NCBI GenBank assembly: GCA_013368445.1
Contig: JAACJO010000006.1
Location: forward strand, 1,488,001-1,552,000
From: Leucocoprinus leucothites
Lineage: Eukaryota; Basidiomycota; Agaricomycetes; Agaricales; Agaricaceae
Direction: 5' to 3'
DNA length: 64,000 nucleotides
Part shown: piece after piece, positions 20,974 to 33,174 of the stretch
Layout: every line of letters begins with the position of its first letter
How positions within the stretch are numbered: the stretch's first letter is position 1
Notes under the pieces: model-generated
Told to the model about the DNA's origin: nothing
Database searches by the model: none
What the model saw: the letters and a program-made list of their open reading frames with translations, nothing else
Program-made: the position numbers and the translations under genes

Positions 20974-22341
20974 ATGATCACGGAACCGACCTCCTTTTCC
21001 GCAGAGTCGTATTTCGCAACTCAGCCGCCGCCAGCAACACTAGAGCATGACGTCCAGCGGGTTAGAGAATGGACTCAGAAGCAGGTAGCTGCCGGAAGGA
21101 GGGTCGTCCTCGTCACTGTGAGCGTCAAAATCTTCGTCGGACACACGCATTCAAGCTAACACAGCTTCTCTGTTCCACTTAAGAGTGGAGGTACTACCGT
21201 GCCCCTAGAGCTCAACGTGTGAGCAGTTTAACTATTCCTAATACAACAATCCATCCATCCTTACCTTGTCTGTCGATCCTGCATCACCACGTTCCGATGG
21301 TGTCAGAGTCCGATTCCTTGACAATTTCAGTGCCGGTCCGTCAAGCCCTCTTCACATTTGCTTCACCACAAAGAAATTCATTGACGTTATCCCTCTTTGA
21401 TAGGAACCCGAGGCGCTACATCCGCCGAGTACTTTCTCAAAGCCGGCTACGCTGTGATCTTCATGCACCGGCAATTTAGCCTTCAACCCTTCAGCCGGCA
21501 TTACTCACATTCCACCAACCCTTTCCTTGACTTCCTCGAGATTGAGACAGATGGTGGTTCTTCGAATCCTTCGCCGCGAATTTCCGTTACTCCGGAGAAG
21601 CGCGCAGACCTACTTGAGGTGTTGAAAATGTACAAGGCTGTACATGCCGCGGAGACTATGCTCACGTTGACCTTTGTCACAGTTAATGACTACTTGTGGC
21701 TGCTTAGGGCTGTGAGTCAGGAGTTGTCGACGCTTGGGAGGAAGTCGTTGTATTACCTTGCTGCCGCTGTTAGTGACTTCTTCCTGCCAAGACAAAAGAT
21801 GGTGAGTAGGCCATGCATCTAGGATCCCAGCCTACTGATCATACGTGCTCGCTATCAAGTCCGTGCATAAAATTCAGTCGGGTAAAGGCAGCCTGCACAT
21901 TGAGATGGACCAGGTACCTAAGATTCTCAAACCCATGGTGGATGAATGGACGCCCGACGGTTACATCGTCTCTTTCAAAGTGAGCTCATCATCAGAACGA
22001 CTATTGCCTAGAGCCTGAGAACTCATCTTCCCTTCCAGCTAGAAACCGATACAGAACTGTTGATACCCAAAGCCCAAGCTGCCCTAGAGCGCTATGGCCA
22101 CCAAGTTGTTATTGGAAACGACCTTCACCAACGCAAGTTTCAAGTTGTCTTTGTTTCCCGCAACAACGGTTCCAATACCCGTGATGGCCCTCAGTTCATC
22201 GAGAACTGGTTAAGGATCGACCCTGCCTTAACACATCCCGGTTTAGAGCAGATCAAGGAAATCGAGGAAGACATCATTGCTGAGTTGGTGAAGAAGCATA
22301 CTGCATGGATCCAGGCCCAGACCCAGGCAAACAAGTCTTAA
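20974..22341 (+). CDS. CAB2: Phosphopantothenate-cysteine ligase
   Basis: Joins cysteine to 4'-phosphopantothenate in coenzyme A synthesis. Six exons (20974-21117, 21184-21218, 21307-21335, 21404-21801, 21860-21979, 22039-22341) give 342 residues in frame. Family hallmarks: [22 protein letters not shown] split over three exons, GTRGATSAEYFLKAGYAVIF, the AAAVSDFFLP active-site strand, KIQSGKGSLHIEMDQVPKIL, and a C-terminal GNDLHQRKFQVVFVS. Exons 2 and 3 are only 35 and 29 bp. The intron after exon 3 uses a GTCCGT donor. Length agrees with eukaryotic PPCS. Gene symbol follows the yeast name. Confidence 0.92.
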
Positions 22342-22636
22342 CCTTTGCGACTTGATTATACCTCACCTTTGGAATAAAACGTGCCTTGCTACGTGGATAA
22401 TATCCAGTTACCCGGTACAGAGAAATGTAGACTAGATGTAGTATGCAATGGAATGTAGAACATGTATCAAATCATCACAGCTCCGAAGAGAAAGAAAAGT
22501 AGGAGACATTATTACTAGGTGTGTCCCGAATAGAATTGTAATCACTAAAAGCTATAAAAGAAGTCCCTGAACAGCAGTTACAGAACATATACATGTACAC
22601 GCATAATACGAGTACATATAGTCGAATCCGGATAAC

Positions 22637-25600
22637 TCAAGATCGGACGGCACCAGTCCTCGCTAAAAACATCTCCTCCCTCAGCCTCGACAACTCCCTC
22701 CACGTCCTCTCCTCCCACGTTCTCCCAGAGATATACATAGATCCATCATCCTCACCATCGTCCGAGCCCCCGGCCTTCGAGCCATCCACATCGTTCATTT
22801 CGTCCCCCTTCACCACCTCCTTCTCAGCTTCTGATCGACGCGGAGGCAAAGCTGGTGGAGCATCTGTGGCATCTGAAGTCACCGGGGGAGGAAGGTCCTG
22901 ATCGTTCAAAGATATGACAGGCCCCTCCTTTTGTTCTGGCGTAGCCATCACTGCGTCCTCTTGCTTTGTCTCTTTGGCGATATCCCCGCCGGTCTCTGCT
23001 AATGCCTCCTTTGTCTCCTTGTCCCCTTTAACCGTCTTAACCGAAGATTTTTCTTTCTCGTCTTCCTCCCCCTGCGTGCCGTCTTCAGCATCGACGAAAA
23101 CATCAGTTTCAGAGACTGCCGAAACGTTTGACTGTAGACTCGATGCATGCTCGATAGCCTTGGGTGGTTCTGGTCCCTCAAGCACAGTCGACTCTTCACT
23201 CTCCTTTCTCCCTTCTTTACTCTCCTCTACAATTTCCTTGACACTATCCAGCTGTGGCTGAGGCGAGGCCGTTGCTTGTTCTTGTGCTTGAACATCACCG
23301 CCCTTCGCCGGCGATGCGGGTACAGCCGGTGAGCTTGGGCGTGAATTGTCCCCACTTTCACCAATAGGCTTCCTAGGCGCTCTGGCAGCCGCTCGTCGGG
23401 GGATCGGCGGAGGCGCACCGGATGCCGCAGGAGATGAACCAAGAGCTGGTGATGAGGTACGCGACGGTGGGTTAGTGGTTACGGGCGGGGTACTGGGACG
23501 GGAGTCGGGTAAGGGTACACTTGAGGGTGTACCTGGTCGAGCAAGAGAGGCTGAAAGACGTTTGACTGCGCGTGGTGGAATGGGTGGGCCATGAGGTCTA
23601 GTTGGAGTTTGGGGCGGGGTAGAGAGGGCCGCAACAGTTCCTGAAGCCGACTCGGTGGGCAAGACGGGTGAGTGATCTGGTTGGTCTTTGTTGACGACTG
23701 CTTCGGGTGTTGGAGAGGAAGATTTGACTTCAGCAGGTGGCAGCTGCGTAGCATTGGACGCGATAGGGGCATCGGTTGTCGAAGTGCCTGCGTTGTTGCT
23801 TGGTGAAGCCGAAGGAGATGTCGAGGGTGGAGGATTGACCGGGGTGCGGGCTCGGCCTTCGCTGCGTTTTGGTAAGGGAGGAGGAGCGGCTGAGGTAGCG
23901 GGAAGAGGAGGTGCTGTCGTTTCAGAGATATCAGGACGTTCCCGAGGATGAGGGGGAGTCGGAGGTAACGTTTTATTCTCTTTCTCTGAGGCTGGGGCGG
24001 GGGTCGCAGCTAGCCTCTTGGCCTTTTCACCTGTGCTTTCACTCCAACTTGCAGCTCTCTCCCCAATAGCGCTTGCAAGCCCCCACAAGCCACGCTTCCT
24101 TGGGGGAATGGGTGGCTTTTCAGTGGCACCGGGCCCGTTCGCCGGATTCGATGAATTGATGGAAACAGGTGTTGAGGTAACCGTTCGGTTCGGTACAGGG
24201 GGAGGCAGGACTACAGGAAGCTCCTCTTCCCATACTCGTTCAACAATGCCAGTTCGAACAAAAGCCCACATCGAACACGTGGTCCGAAGGCGAGCAAGGC
24301 ACCAACCATTTGTGCAAAGAGGATAGATTGTGGTGCTTGATTGGGAAGGAGCCCCGCTCCCGACAGATGAGTGGGGCAAAGAAGACATGTTTTGGGACGA
24401 AGAAGATAGCGTTGATGATCCTGATTGAGCCGCGGATGACGATGATTTGAGTAAGGGTAGCTGTGGCAGTGAAGATGTTTGGTTCGATGAGATGCGGAAG
24501 ATGTAAACTTGAGATGGGTATACGACATTAGATGCGACTTGGGTAGTGCGGGCGCTAGAGCGAGGTGGTATAGACGGTGGGCCAGATGTAATGGAGTTCG
24601 AGCTGCTGGGACTCTTCTTGAAGAGACTGGTCGACCAAGAGGATCCAGATCCAGAATAGGAATGTGCCATTCCCTTCAGCGGGTGAGTCGGCGGTCGGGT
24701 CGGACTCGTATTCGTTGATGGGGCCTGAGAGAAGACGGGGGTGCCACAAAGGGCACAGGGGATGTATTCGTTATTGGCTGAGCCCGAGATTCCCGCATTT
24801 GATAAATGCGAGGATTCCATGAGCAAGGTCGTGAAGGCCATAGGTTCGATCGTTAATTGGCCATTGTGTATGGCAGAAAGAACGGAGCGCCTAGACAACC
24901 AGCTCAAGGATGGCGCGAGATCTAATCGTACCGTAGGATCCCTGAGATCGAAGAACAAGGGGCCTGATGTTAGTCACAATGACGAAAGCCATTAGAATTC
25001 TGAACTCACGAATCCTCTGTCGATAACCGCGTTAAAAAGGGTAATGGAAGGAGTGTGGACATCGCAGGAGGACTAGTCGAGTTTAGATGGAGGTGTCGAA
25101 GGTGGGCAATAAAGGACAGGAATTCTTGGTAAGGAAGATGGAAGCTGAACAGTCGAAGAGTCGGCGCCACTGGCTGACTGTCTCGTCGATCAATCCACTT
25201 CCCTTTTCCCATTACAGTTTGAATCTCTGTGGCTTTCCGTTCAGCCGACTCTTTCTCTTCCTGCAGGGCCTGCACTTGCTGTTGCATCGCACTAACAGCC
25301 TCTTCCGCACCTCGCAAAGCCTGCTCTGCATCCTCCGCTTTTCTCTGGCTGATGTGTTGTGCATAGCGTGCCTCTGCCACCATGGTATTCGCCTGATTAA
25401 ATAGCGAAGCACTAAGGTCATCAAGCTCCTGCTCTATTGCGGCCCGCGCACTCTCGGCCTGCCCTCGCTGAGCAGCTTCTTCCGTAGCCTTCTCCATAAG
25501 CCGGTTGAGTTCTGTAGTGACGTGATCCTTCTCTACCAAGAGACCGGTGTTCAAAGCAGCCAAGTGCTGCGTCCGTTCAAGCTCCAATTGGGATACTTTG

Positions 25601-25884
25601 ACCGAGGAGGTGCGCAACTGGGCAGAAGAAACATGCAATTCATCCTCCAAGTCAGAAACGCGGTCGTATGACTTGACCAACTTGCCATTAAGCTGGGTCA
25701 CTTGGGAGAATAGGTCCTGTATCTGATTTCTGAGTGATTCAATCACCATCTCCTGGGCCTCTGGATCGGCCGCATAATGTTTGTGGTTGCCATTTGTTCC
25801 ATTAAGAACCTCGTTTCCAGCCGGGTTCTCCTTGGGATTTTGGGGATTAGAGTCCGGATTTGAGTCTAGAATGTCTTCTGCCAT
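22637..25884 (-). CDS. SEC2: Sec2-type Rab guanine nucleotide exchange factor
   Basis: Two exons (24941 down to 22637, and 25884 down to 25010; intron 24942-25009) encode 1059 residues. Residues about 45-225 form a continuous coiled coil with the Sec2/Rabin8 signature SASLFNQANTMVAEARYA, which in this family grips Sec4/Rab8 and ejects GDP on secretory vesicles. A conserved block after it (LPYQEFLSFIAHLRHL, LPLPFLTRLSTEDSDPTVRL, WLSRRSVLSAI) is shared by fungal homologs. A Cys pair (CALCGTPVF) near 355 may bind zinc. The C-terminal about 500 residues are Pro/Ser-rich, disordered and acidic near the end, closing with 'RTWEERTWRELSRLREEMFLAR'. It is longer than yeast Sec2. Convergent with the PPCS gene (295 bp apart). 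Confidence 0.88.
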
Positions 25885-27145
25885 GCGCTGAGAGGGTGTG
25901 ATTAGGAAGAAAATGTGAAGGGTAGGATGAGGGAATGGTCGTGCTCGACGTGGATTACTTCTAAACGTGTCTCCACCACATACGGCCCATTGCCGACTAC
26001 GGTTGCTAATTATGGCACCGCCCTACCCCGGTTCGGCAATTGTGATCCGCCATCAATCCGACGGTGATCCTTACTCTGAATCGCCTATTGCCATCTCGCT
26101 GCACAGGTTGCAAAGAGGACGTCTGGACCAGCTTGGAGGTACTGAGTGGCTCAATAAGAAGTATCTAAATCCTTGCGCCGAGATATGCAATGTTTCCAAA
26201 CCATTCCGAGCTCTATGCCAGCGGTTCGAGGTGATCACATCCATCTTCACCTTCCTTTGTCTCCCTGCCCCGACATCACACTGTAATCAGACCTGTGCAT
26301 GTTTTTGATTCGGCCCAGTAATCCGGTACCGAAGATGGTCTAATCCACCCTCGATATTCTACAGTAAACCAGACGGACTTGTCGACGGAAATCCGGAACT
26401 ACAAATGCGATCCTTCGGATTGCGCCCCCAGGTTCATCTTGCCATTGTTCTCTTTGGGGCAGTGGTCACGGTCTTCCTGGAGGGATTTCATGCCACTGGT
26501 ATCTTGCCATGTCAACCGACAGCGAATACTCTCATGCTGTTGTATTTCTTTGACGAATTGTTCACTACTCATTTTTCAAATCCTAGGAACCGTACTCTAT
26601 ATGAGCCATTGATCGCATTATTTATTATTTTATGTTATCAATTAACGGGCCCTGGTGGCACCCGAACTCGAAGCGCGCTCATGCATGACTCTAAAGCACA
26701 CTTTCCAAGGGCATGGCATTACGAAACGCCTACCCGACGGCACATTCTCAAGCTTCCTTCAAAAGATGATAGATCGCCAATGCACGGATTTGAGCCTGAA
26801 TCACGTTTCCAGATAGACAATACGCGTCCAAAAAAGTGTGGGCCCAACATGATGACCCTAGATTATTTGTGCCCACAAACAAAACCTAACATTACAAGGT
26901 GTTTAGGCAGATCTCCATCGTTGATCCTAGCCTGTTTTGGATGTGCATTGTCACTACCTCAACATGCGACGAGAGCACATCTCCTGCCATGGATCCGACG
27001 CGCCATGGTTTCCGGGATGGTTCAAAAGGCCAACGGAATTTCATCTCCCTCTCGCATCCCCTCCTACGATTTTTCCCCCCTTCCAATCCCAACAGTTCCA
27101 CGCACCTTCAGACTTTCTTACTATCCATCTTTTCTATTCACCATC
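25885..27145. other. Divergent intergenic region SEC2 / HMG-box gene
   Basis: Upstream region shared by the leftward SEC2 gene and the rightward HMG gene. A 279-codon open frame (26405-27244) runs in frame into the HMG start, but its sequence has no domain character. The ATG at 27146 (CATCATGGCT) is the better start. Confidence 0.45.
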
Positions 27146-28458
27146 ATGGCTCCTAAATCATGCAGGCCATCCAATGGTGACCGCAAAGATTGGACCATAG
27201 TCAAGACAAATCCTCTTCAGGGTAAGCTGAGCGTCCTCCGTTAATCGTCGGGTACTAACTCTAAGGCTACCGTCAGAAACACCGTACAAATGCGAGTTCG
27301 TTGAGAACGGCGTTCGACGTCTTTCGCAAAAGGATTATGCGCTTTTACAGTCATTCCGAGAGGAGTTCCCTTCTCTTCATCTCGAGTGCAAGAGCAAACC
27401 CTGCAATGCCTTCATGCTTTACCGTACCCAATACGCGGAAGAACATCCTCTAGAGAGCAATCAGCAGAAGATCAGCAAGGACGCATCAATACTATGGAAT
27501 ACAGACGTCCACCGGGAACCTTTCATCGACTGGTCCAACAAGGTCCATTATCTCTGGAGGCGCATGTACCCTTGTGGTACCTTTCCAGACTACGTTAAAC
27601 GGGAGATAAAAATCGAAAAGCAGAAAGCATTACAACAGTTCATGGCGTCCCAGGGCAACAATGCGTCTTCATCCTTGTCCAAGAAGTTGCAAGGTAAAAA
27701 GAAAGTAACGCGCAAGAAATCGCGAAGCAACAAGTTCAAGCATTACCCTAGCCCCTCTGTATCTGACGACACCATATTCCACGAGGATTCTGCTCAGAAT
27801 TCTGAAGGAGCTGGATCCGACAATGAACCAATTCCCGAGGACAACGACAAAGAGTACCTCCCGAACCCCAAGGCGTCTCGCCAAAATCGCTCTTCAGCCT
27901 CCGCGTCGACCAAAAAGGTGAGTATCAAATTCCTCTACTTCTCTCCTCGGTCGTTGACTCGGGTACGTCTTTCAGAAACAGCCAAAGCAACAATTGCCAA
28001 CACCAGCACTGACAGCTCGGGAACTCTCTCCGAGTCCTTCGCCCTCTCCTGCCCTCTCCAACCCTGAGGTGCATCAAAATCCACCATTGTCACCTTGCCT
28101 CGACTTCCATGATATCATCCTTGCGGAACTCAATCACAACTACGACGACGACGAATACGCCAGGCTCCCCGATCTCCAGTTACTCAATGCTTTGCCGGCG
28201 ACTCATGATCCTTCCCCCTCCTTCGACTACTCCCCTCACCAGATTGCTGTCGGGTACAGCATTGATGAACACGCCATGAATACAGTTATGGACTGGGATC
28301 AGGCTGATCTCATGTGCGAGTTTGATCCTGTTAGCCTTCACCCTATCATCATCGACGCTCCTTACCCTTCCGACCCCGACTCTCCTATGGCCGATCTCAC
28401 AGATGACATCGGTTCCCGTCTTAGCCATCCCCAGTTTGCTTCTTGTTCGTCGCTTTGA
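27146..28458 (+). CDS. Divergent HMG-box protein, putative transcription factor
   Basis: Three exons (27146-27221, 27277-27917, 27976-28458) give 399 residues. The first intron has a perfect TACTAAC branch point. Residues about 63-140 resemble a MATA-type HMG box: the K-P-x-N-A-F-x-L-Y-R start (SKPCNAFMLYRTQYAE), 'ISKDASILWN' in helix 2, and 'WRRMYPCGTFPDYVKREIKIEK' in helix 3. There is a 12-residue insertion in helix 2-3, and the usual basic flank is moderate. A Lys/Arg-rich segment (KKLQGKKKVTRKKSRSNKFK) follows as a likely nuclear localisation signal. A C-terminal acidic region rich in Asp, Pro and Ser may activate transcription. DNA binding by sequence is expected; the target is unknown. 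I cannot tell whether it has a mating or developmental role. Confidence 0.75.
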
Positions 28459-30299
28459 GAACGACGACACGCCACTCTTTGATGCTCGTCAGAGTCGGTA
28501 CGATCATATCTTTGGCGTTCTCATGATCTTTTTTTGGGTCGTGGTGATATCGCTCATTGCTGGCGGGACCAGCGTTTCAGCCTTCATCTCTTTGAGAACA
28601 CGAGGCTGAGGTATCTTGTGTTTGATGCGTGGTTCTCTTCTATCGTTGCTTTGTCTATAGTTTTTTTTATGTCTTGCATCATCTATTATGCCTATATCTG
28701 GATCGCCATCATCAGCATCAGCATCATCACATTCCCTCCTTTAATCAATACCATTCTTTGTAGATATCATGCATTGCTTATAGGCCGCTCATTTCTTGAT
28801 TAATCGCCTTGACACTACATACTCTGCCCCTCGCTTTAATCGCTGCTCACTGATTATTATCTGTAATGCCAGTTCACTTATCGCATATTTAGCACTTTAA
28901 TGTCATAATTTTGAACGTGTATATCTCGCTGTGTATCTATTGGAACTTCCGCGCGAGGGGGAATCATCTGGCTGAGCTAGGCGAATAAACGACCGGTAGC
29001 CGTTGATTAGGACGACGCCTTGATAAATCAAGCTCACAGGATGGAATACTACCACTACATTTTTTAGATTGAACTCAAACCATCAGAACTTCGAGGGTAT
29101 TTCGTTCACTAAGAACACCCATCACTGGCCAATTAGTAGCCGGTGACATTGTGAATTGAGAATGTGGATCCGCCTCGGATCCTCTCAGGGTCAAATGCTT
29201 CATCGTAGTCTGAACTCCGATAAAACGTTGCACCTTGCTTTGTCTTGAAGACTCCGATCATGATCATCAGGGTTCGCGAAATGACGATCATTTCTCAGTT
29301 GCCAGATTTCGACGTTTTCGCTTCGTTGATAGCCTAGCCTATTGATGCTATGAGGCCTCTGATTTGGATTTTTGGAAGTGGTCACTGCATCAGTGTATGG
29401 GGTGTAGTGATGCTTATGGCGAGGGGGCTTCCGACTAGGTCACGGTTAAATCAGTAAGTGATTCTAGTCCAGTGTTCTCAGGCCGCTCGAGATCAAGGGG
29501 GGATTTAGTAGCGGGGAAGTAGCCGAGTCCTCACCCCGAACCAGCGAACAGGTTCTGAGATTGTTCTCACATAATTCCTACTAAGTGGCCGGCTCGGAAG
29601 GACAATGTGGCGAATACCTGTGAGAGTGGTTTTCGTCATCAATAGAGGCGATTTCATAGTTCTCGCTTGGATTTGAAGAGAATACACTTAGTTGATAATT
29701 ATACATCAGGTATGAGTACTGAGTGCCTGTGGTGATCGTATTTGAGATAATCATAGTAAACCCAGGAAGTGTCACTCGAGCTCAGGCTCCTTATGCCGGT
29801 AAAGGACGATCTAATTATGAAGGTCCCAAATAGAGCATTTTGTAGTCGAGACACTTATAACCGCAGACCGTGTTAAAAAGCATTGCTCACCATCGGGGAT
29901 TAATGCATTTTCCCGACGATCTGGGTCGAGTACAAATATCGCAGTCGTCCAAGTTTATCTGATCTGACTGCATGTCATGTGGCGTCTCGAAGCCGCAAAC
30001 TTGCCGAATAAACCATGGTATTTTCTCATGGTCATATACTCGCATTGCTAGTACATCGCCATACGCAGTCGTAGAAGGGCGGAGTAAACATCCATATTTT
30101 GTACAGCCGCTGGAGTAGAAGGTTATGGTGGGAGGAAGACGGGAACAAGTTCGGCAAAGGGTCCATCAAGTCACGAGTGCCGGGTTTCGCGCACTGCATC
30201 ATAACCCAGCGTTCCAATCTTGACAACCATAGCCTGCATGTTCTTCCTCTTCATCACTACATGCCATCTCGCTTTCCAGTGGTTTAGTTAATTCCTTGA
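28459..30299. other. Intergenic, no gene supported
   Basis: 3' flank of the HMG gene (T-rich, many short hydrophobic frames near 28.6 kb) and the upstream region of the EH-domain gene. No RNA gene or repeat was recognised. Confidence 0.45.
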
Positions 30300-33013
30300 A
30301 TGGCCACCTCTGCTCTCGAGTTCATACCAACCCAAGGAGAGCTTTCTGTCGTCAGCGCCATTCTGGAGTATGCGAGATCCCACTTTGGAAGCTCGTCTAA
30401 CTTCGATGGCTCACCTCATATAGATTCCCACAACGCGGTTGAAGTACTACTACAACGAAGCGGCTTGGCTATTGAAGACTTGGCCAATATATGGTCATTA
30501 GCGGACGAGGATGGGGATGGCAACTTGTCCGAAAGGGAGTTGGCAATTGCCGTGCGCTTGATCGGTTGGGCTCAGTCAGGAAAACCGATTAATCGTAGTT
30601 TTGTCAATTATTGTATGTCATGATGGATATTTATTGAGCGTTGTTGCTTACACCACTCCAGCTAATGGCCCATTGCCGACCTTGAAGGATGTATGGGAAA
30701 GCAATTGGGATAGTGGACCAGAACCCGTACAACTACCACCCGTCAACCTCGCAGACAAAATCGAATTTAGTCGAACTTTTCGAGAAGCCGGTCCCGTTCA
30801 CGGTTTACTCGATGGTAGGAAATATCTCTTCTTGAGGTGGAGTGTGCTGATGGTATCTCTCCAGGGGACAAAGTGCGTGACATCTACTTGAAAACGAACC
30901 TTTCCTTTAGTGACCTCGATCGTATCTGGTTAGTATCTCTGTTTTCTCTCGCGTTGAATTGAATCCTGATTAGAATCAACAGGAACCTGATAGACACAGA
31001 ACGGAGAGGGTCTCTCAGTAACATAGAGTTCTCTGTGGGCATGTACTTGATCCAAGCCGTCAAGACATGTCAGCTCACGACATTACCTACATCGATACCC
31101 TCTCACATTTTCGATCAGTTTTCTACGGTGAAAGCACACTCCCCTTTTGCCACACCCCGTGCCCCACCGAAGTCGGCCCCGCTTCCTTGCAAATCTCCGT
31201 CAATTACGGCTAGGAATACTATTACCTCGCCCGTTCGAGCAAATAGTGAGGACTGGGATGTTTCAGTCATCGAACAAGCTGAAGCACGTGGCCATTTTGA
31301 CACCCTCGACATCGATAAGAAGGGTCTAGTCGACGGTGACGAGTCCGGAAGGTTTATGCTCAAATTCTTTAAGCTTTCGGCAAGCGACATAGCGGAGATA
31401 TGGTAAGTGCACTCTACTTTTGGCCTCTCACAAAAGTATAACTTTGTACCAGGGAGCTTGTCGACTTGAGAAGGGACAACCAGCTCAATCAAGATCAGCT
31501 CGCTGTCGCAGTCCATCTCATTCACAAGAAGCTCGAAGGACACCAATTACCAACGCTCGAACTTCCCGCATCTCTGGTTCCGCCGTCAATGAGGTCTAAG
31601 CCTCAAAATCATTTGCGGCGATCCTCTGCTCCCCCAGTTCCCCCAAAGAGGGCTCCTCCCCCAATACCACCCGCATCCCGGAAGCCTTCCCTCTCAGTGT
31701 CCTCATCATCAACACATACATCTCAGACTCTCAAGCGCGCAACGTCATTCTCGCCCACCTCTACCCTTCGTCCGCCTAAAACCTCAAAGCCTGAACTTCA
31801 GAATCGGTTTAGCATCGCCGTTATTCACGAATCTCCATCTCCAGTCTCTCGCACAGCCCCACCATTTCCCGTTCCTCAGATACATTACACCCCTCCTGCT
31901 CCTCAAGCTTCAACTTCTTATGCTCCACCTCCCCGTACACCAATCCGTGATGAGAACAAAAGGCTACCACCTTCACCAATCTTTTCACCATCCTCAATAT
32001 CTCCTTCTACGAGTCATAGCAACCACAGCAGTAATTCTCTCGATCAAGAAACGCTAGCCGAGCTGAGAGCCGAGAGGGAAGAGAGCAAGCGGTTACGAAG
32101 GCAACTAGGGGAGCTGATGGACCAATTGAAAGGGCAAAACCAATATCGCGAGCGGAACGAAACCTTGAAAGAAGACAATAAACGTCTGAAGAGGCGCCTT
32201 GCGGAGATGGACCAGGCGATCAATCAAGTTATGGCAGCCAACGAGGGAGCTGATAGAACCGACGAGCTTTCGCAAGAAGTTACCCGATTGACGCAGCTCC
32301 TAGCCAATCACGAACATACAGAAGAAGAATTGCGCGAAACGTTGAATTCTGTGACTGAGCTTACGCAGGAAAACAGGCTGGTGAAGCAGAAGTACGAGGA
32401 TCTGAAGGTTGAGAAAGCGTCATTGGAGAGGGAGCTGACGGACACTGGGAATCAGATGCAGAATCTCCAAGTAGAGAAGAACTCTATTTCTACGCGGTTG
32501 GCAGAGATGGAGAAATTACTCGCAGATCCACAAGCAAAGGGGAGCAGTCGACGAGAACTACAGCTGCTTTTGAAAGACGTGACGAAGGAGAACGAAAAAC
32601 TCAAAGCCCGCGAAAGGGAAATGCACACCCAAATGTCCACCATGCTCCTCACCAACCAGAATCATTTCCAGATCGACGACTTGAAACGTCAAAATTCGGC
32701 TTTGAAGTTGCAAGTGGAGGAGTTGGAAGAGGTTGTGAAAGGAATGCAGGCTTCGAGTTCGGATAACGTATTAAATCGGAAGATTAGTGAGCTCGAGAGG
32801 GAGAAGGAGGTGCTCAATGTGCAGATTGGCGAGATGACGAGGAGGGTAACTGGTGTCGAGGAGTTGAGCGAGAGGAGGATACAGGAGTTAAGGACGAGGG
32901 TTAGGGAGCTTGAGACGACGAATCAGAGTTTGCGACAGCAAGCCGCTTCGGGTGCAAGCCACGACGAGAATGCGCCTCCACCTGCCTATGAGGAGTTATC
33001 TGTTACAACTTGA
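30300..33013 (+). CDS. EH-domain endocytic scaffold (Ede1/Eps15-like)
   Basis: Five exons (30300-30612, 30662-30814, 30865-30928, 30983-31402, 31453-33013) give 836 residues. Three EH domains lie in the first about 430 residues, each ending in the family's DIW/RIW/EIW core: 'LANIWSLADEDGDGNLSERE' (a canonical Ca2+-binding EF-hand loop), 'LDRIWNLIDTERRGSLSN' and 'IAEIWELVDLRRDNQLNQ'. A Pro-rich stretch follows (PAPPVPPKRAPPPIPPA), then a long coiled coil (about residues 570-820), and the end ENAPPPAYEEL. EH domains bind NPF motifs in early clathrin-coat factors. Unlike budding yeast Ede1 there is no visible C-terminal UBA domain, so it resembles the shorter basidiomycete form. Convergent with the thioesterase gene 161 bp away. 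Confidence 0.88.
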
Positions 33014-33174
33014 TTCACATTTCACCTTTAACTATTGTATTTCGGACACCTATGGTATATTTCTTCTTCATCTGCTTTCGAGTTTGCATCGTTTACGTGT
33101 TGTCACAGTAGGAGTCCATATCTATGATCTCAGGAAGGCAATAATATCATGAAAAAATCTAGAAATAGTAAACT

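Noticed and set aside
22593..24995. Plus-strand Gly/Ser-rich frames across 22.6-25.0 kb
   Set aside because: Antisense to the long SEC2 coding exon.
26405..27244. 279-codon open frame leading into the HMG gene
   Set aside because: No protein character before 27146; treated as upstream sequence. A longer N-terminus cannot be fully excluded.
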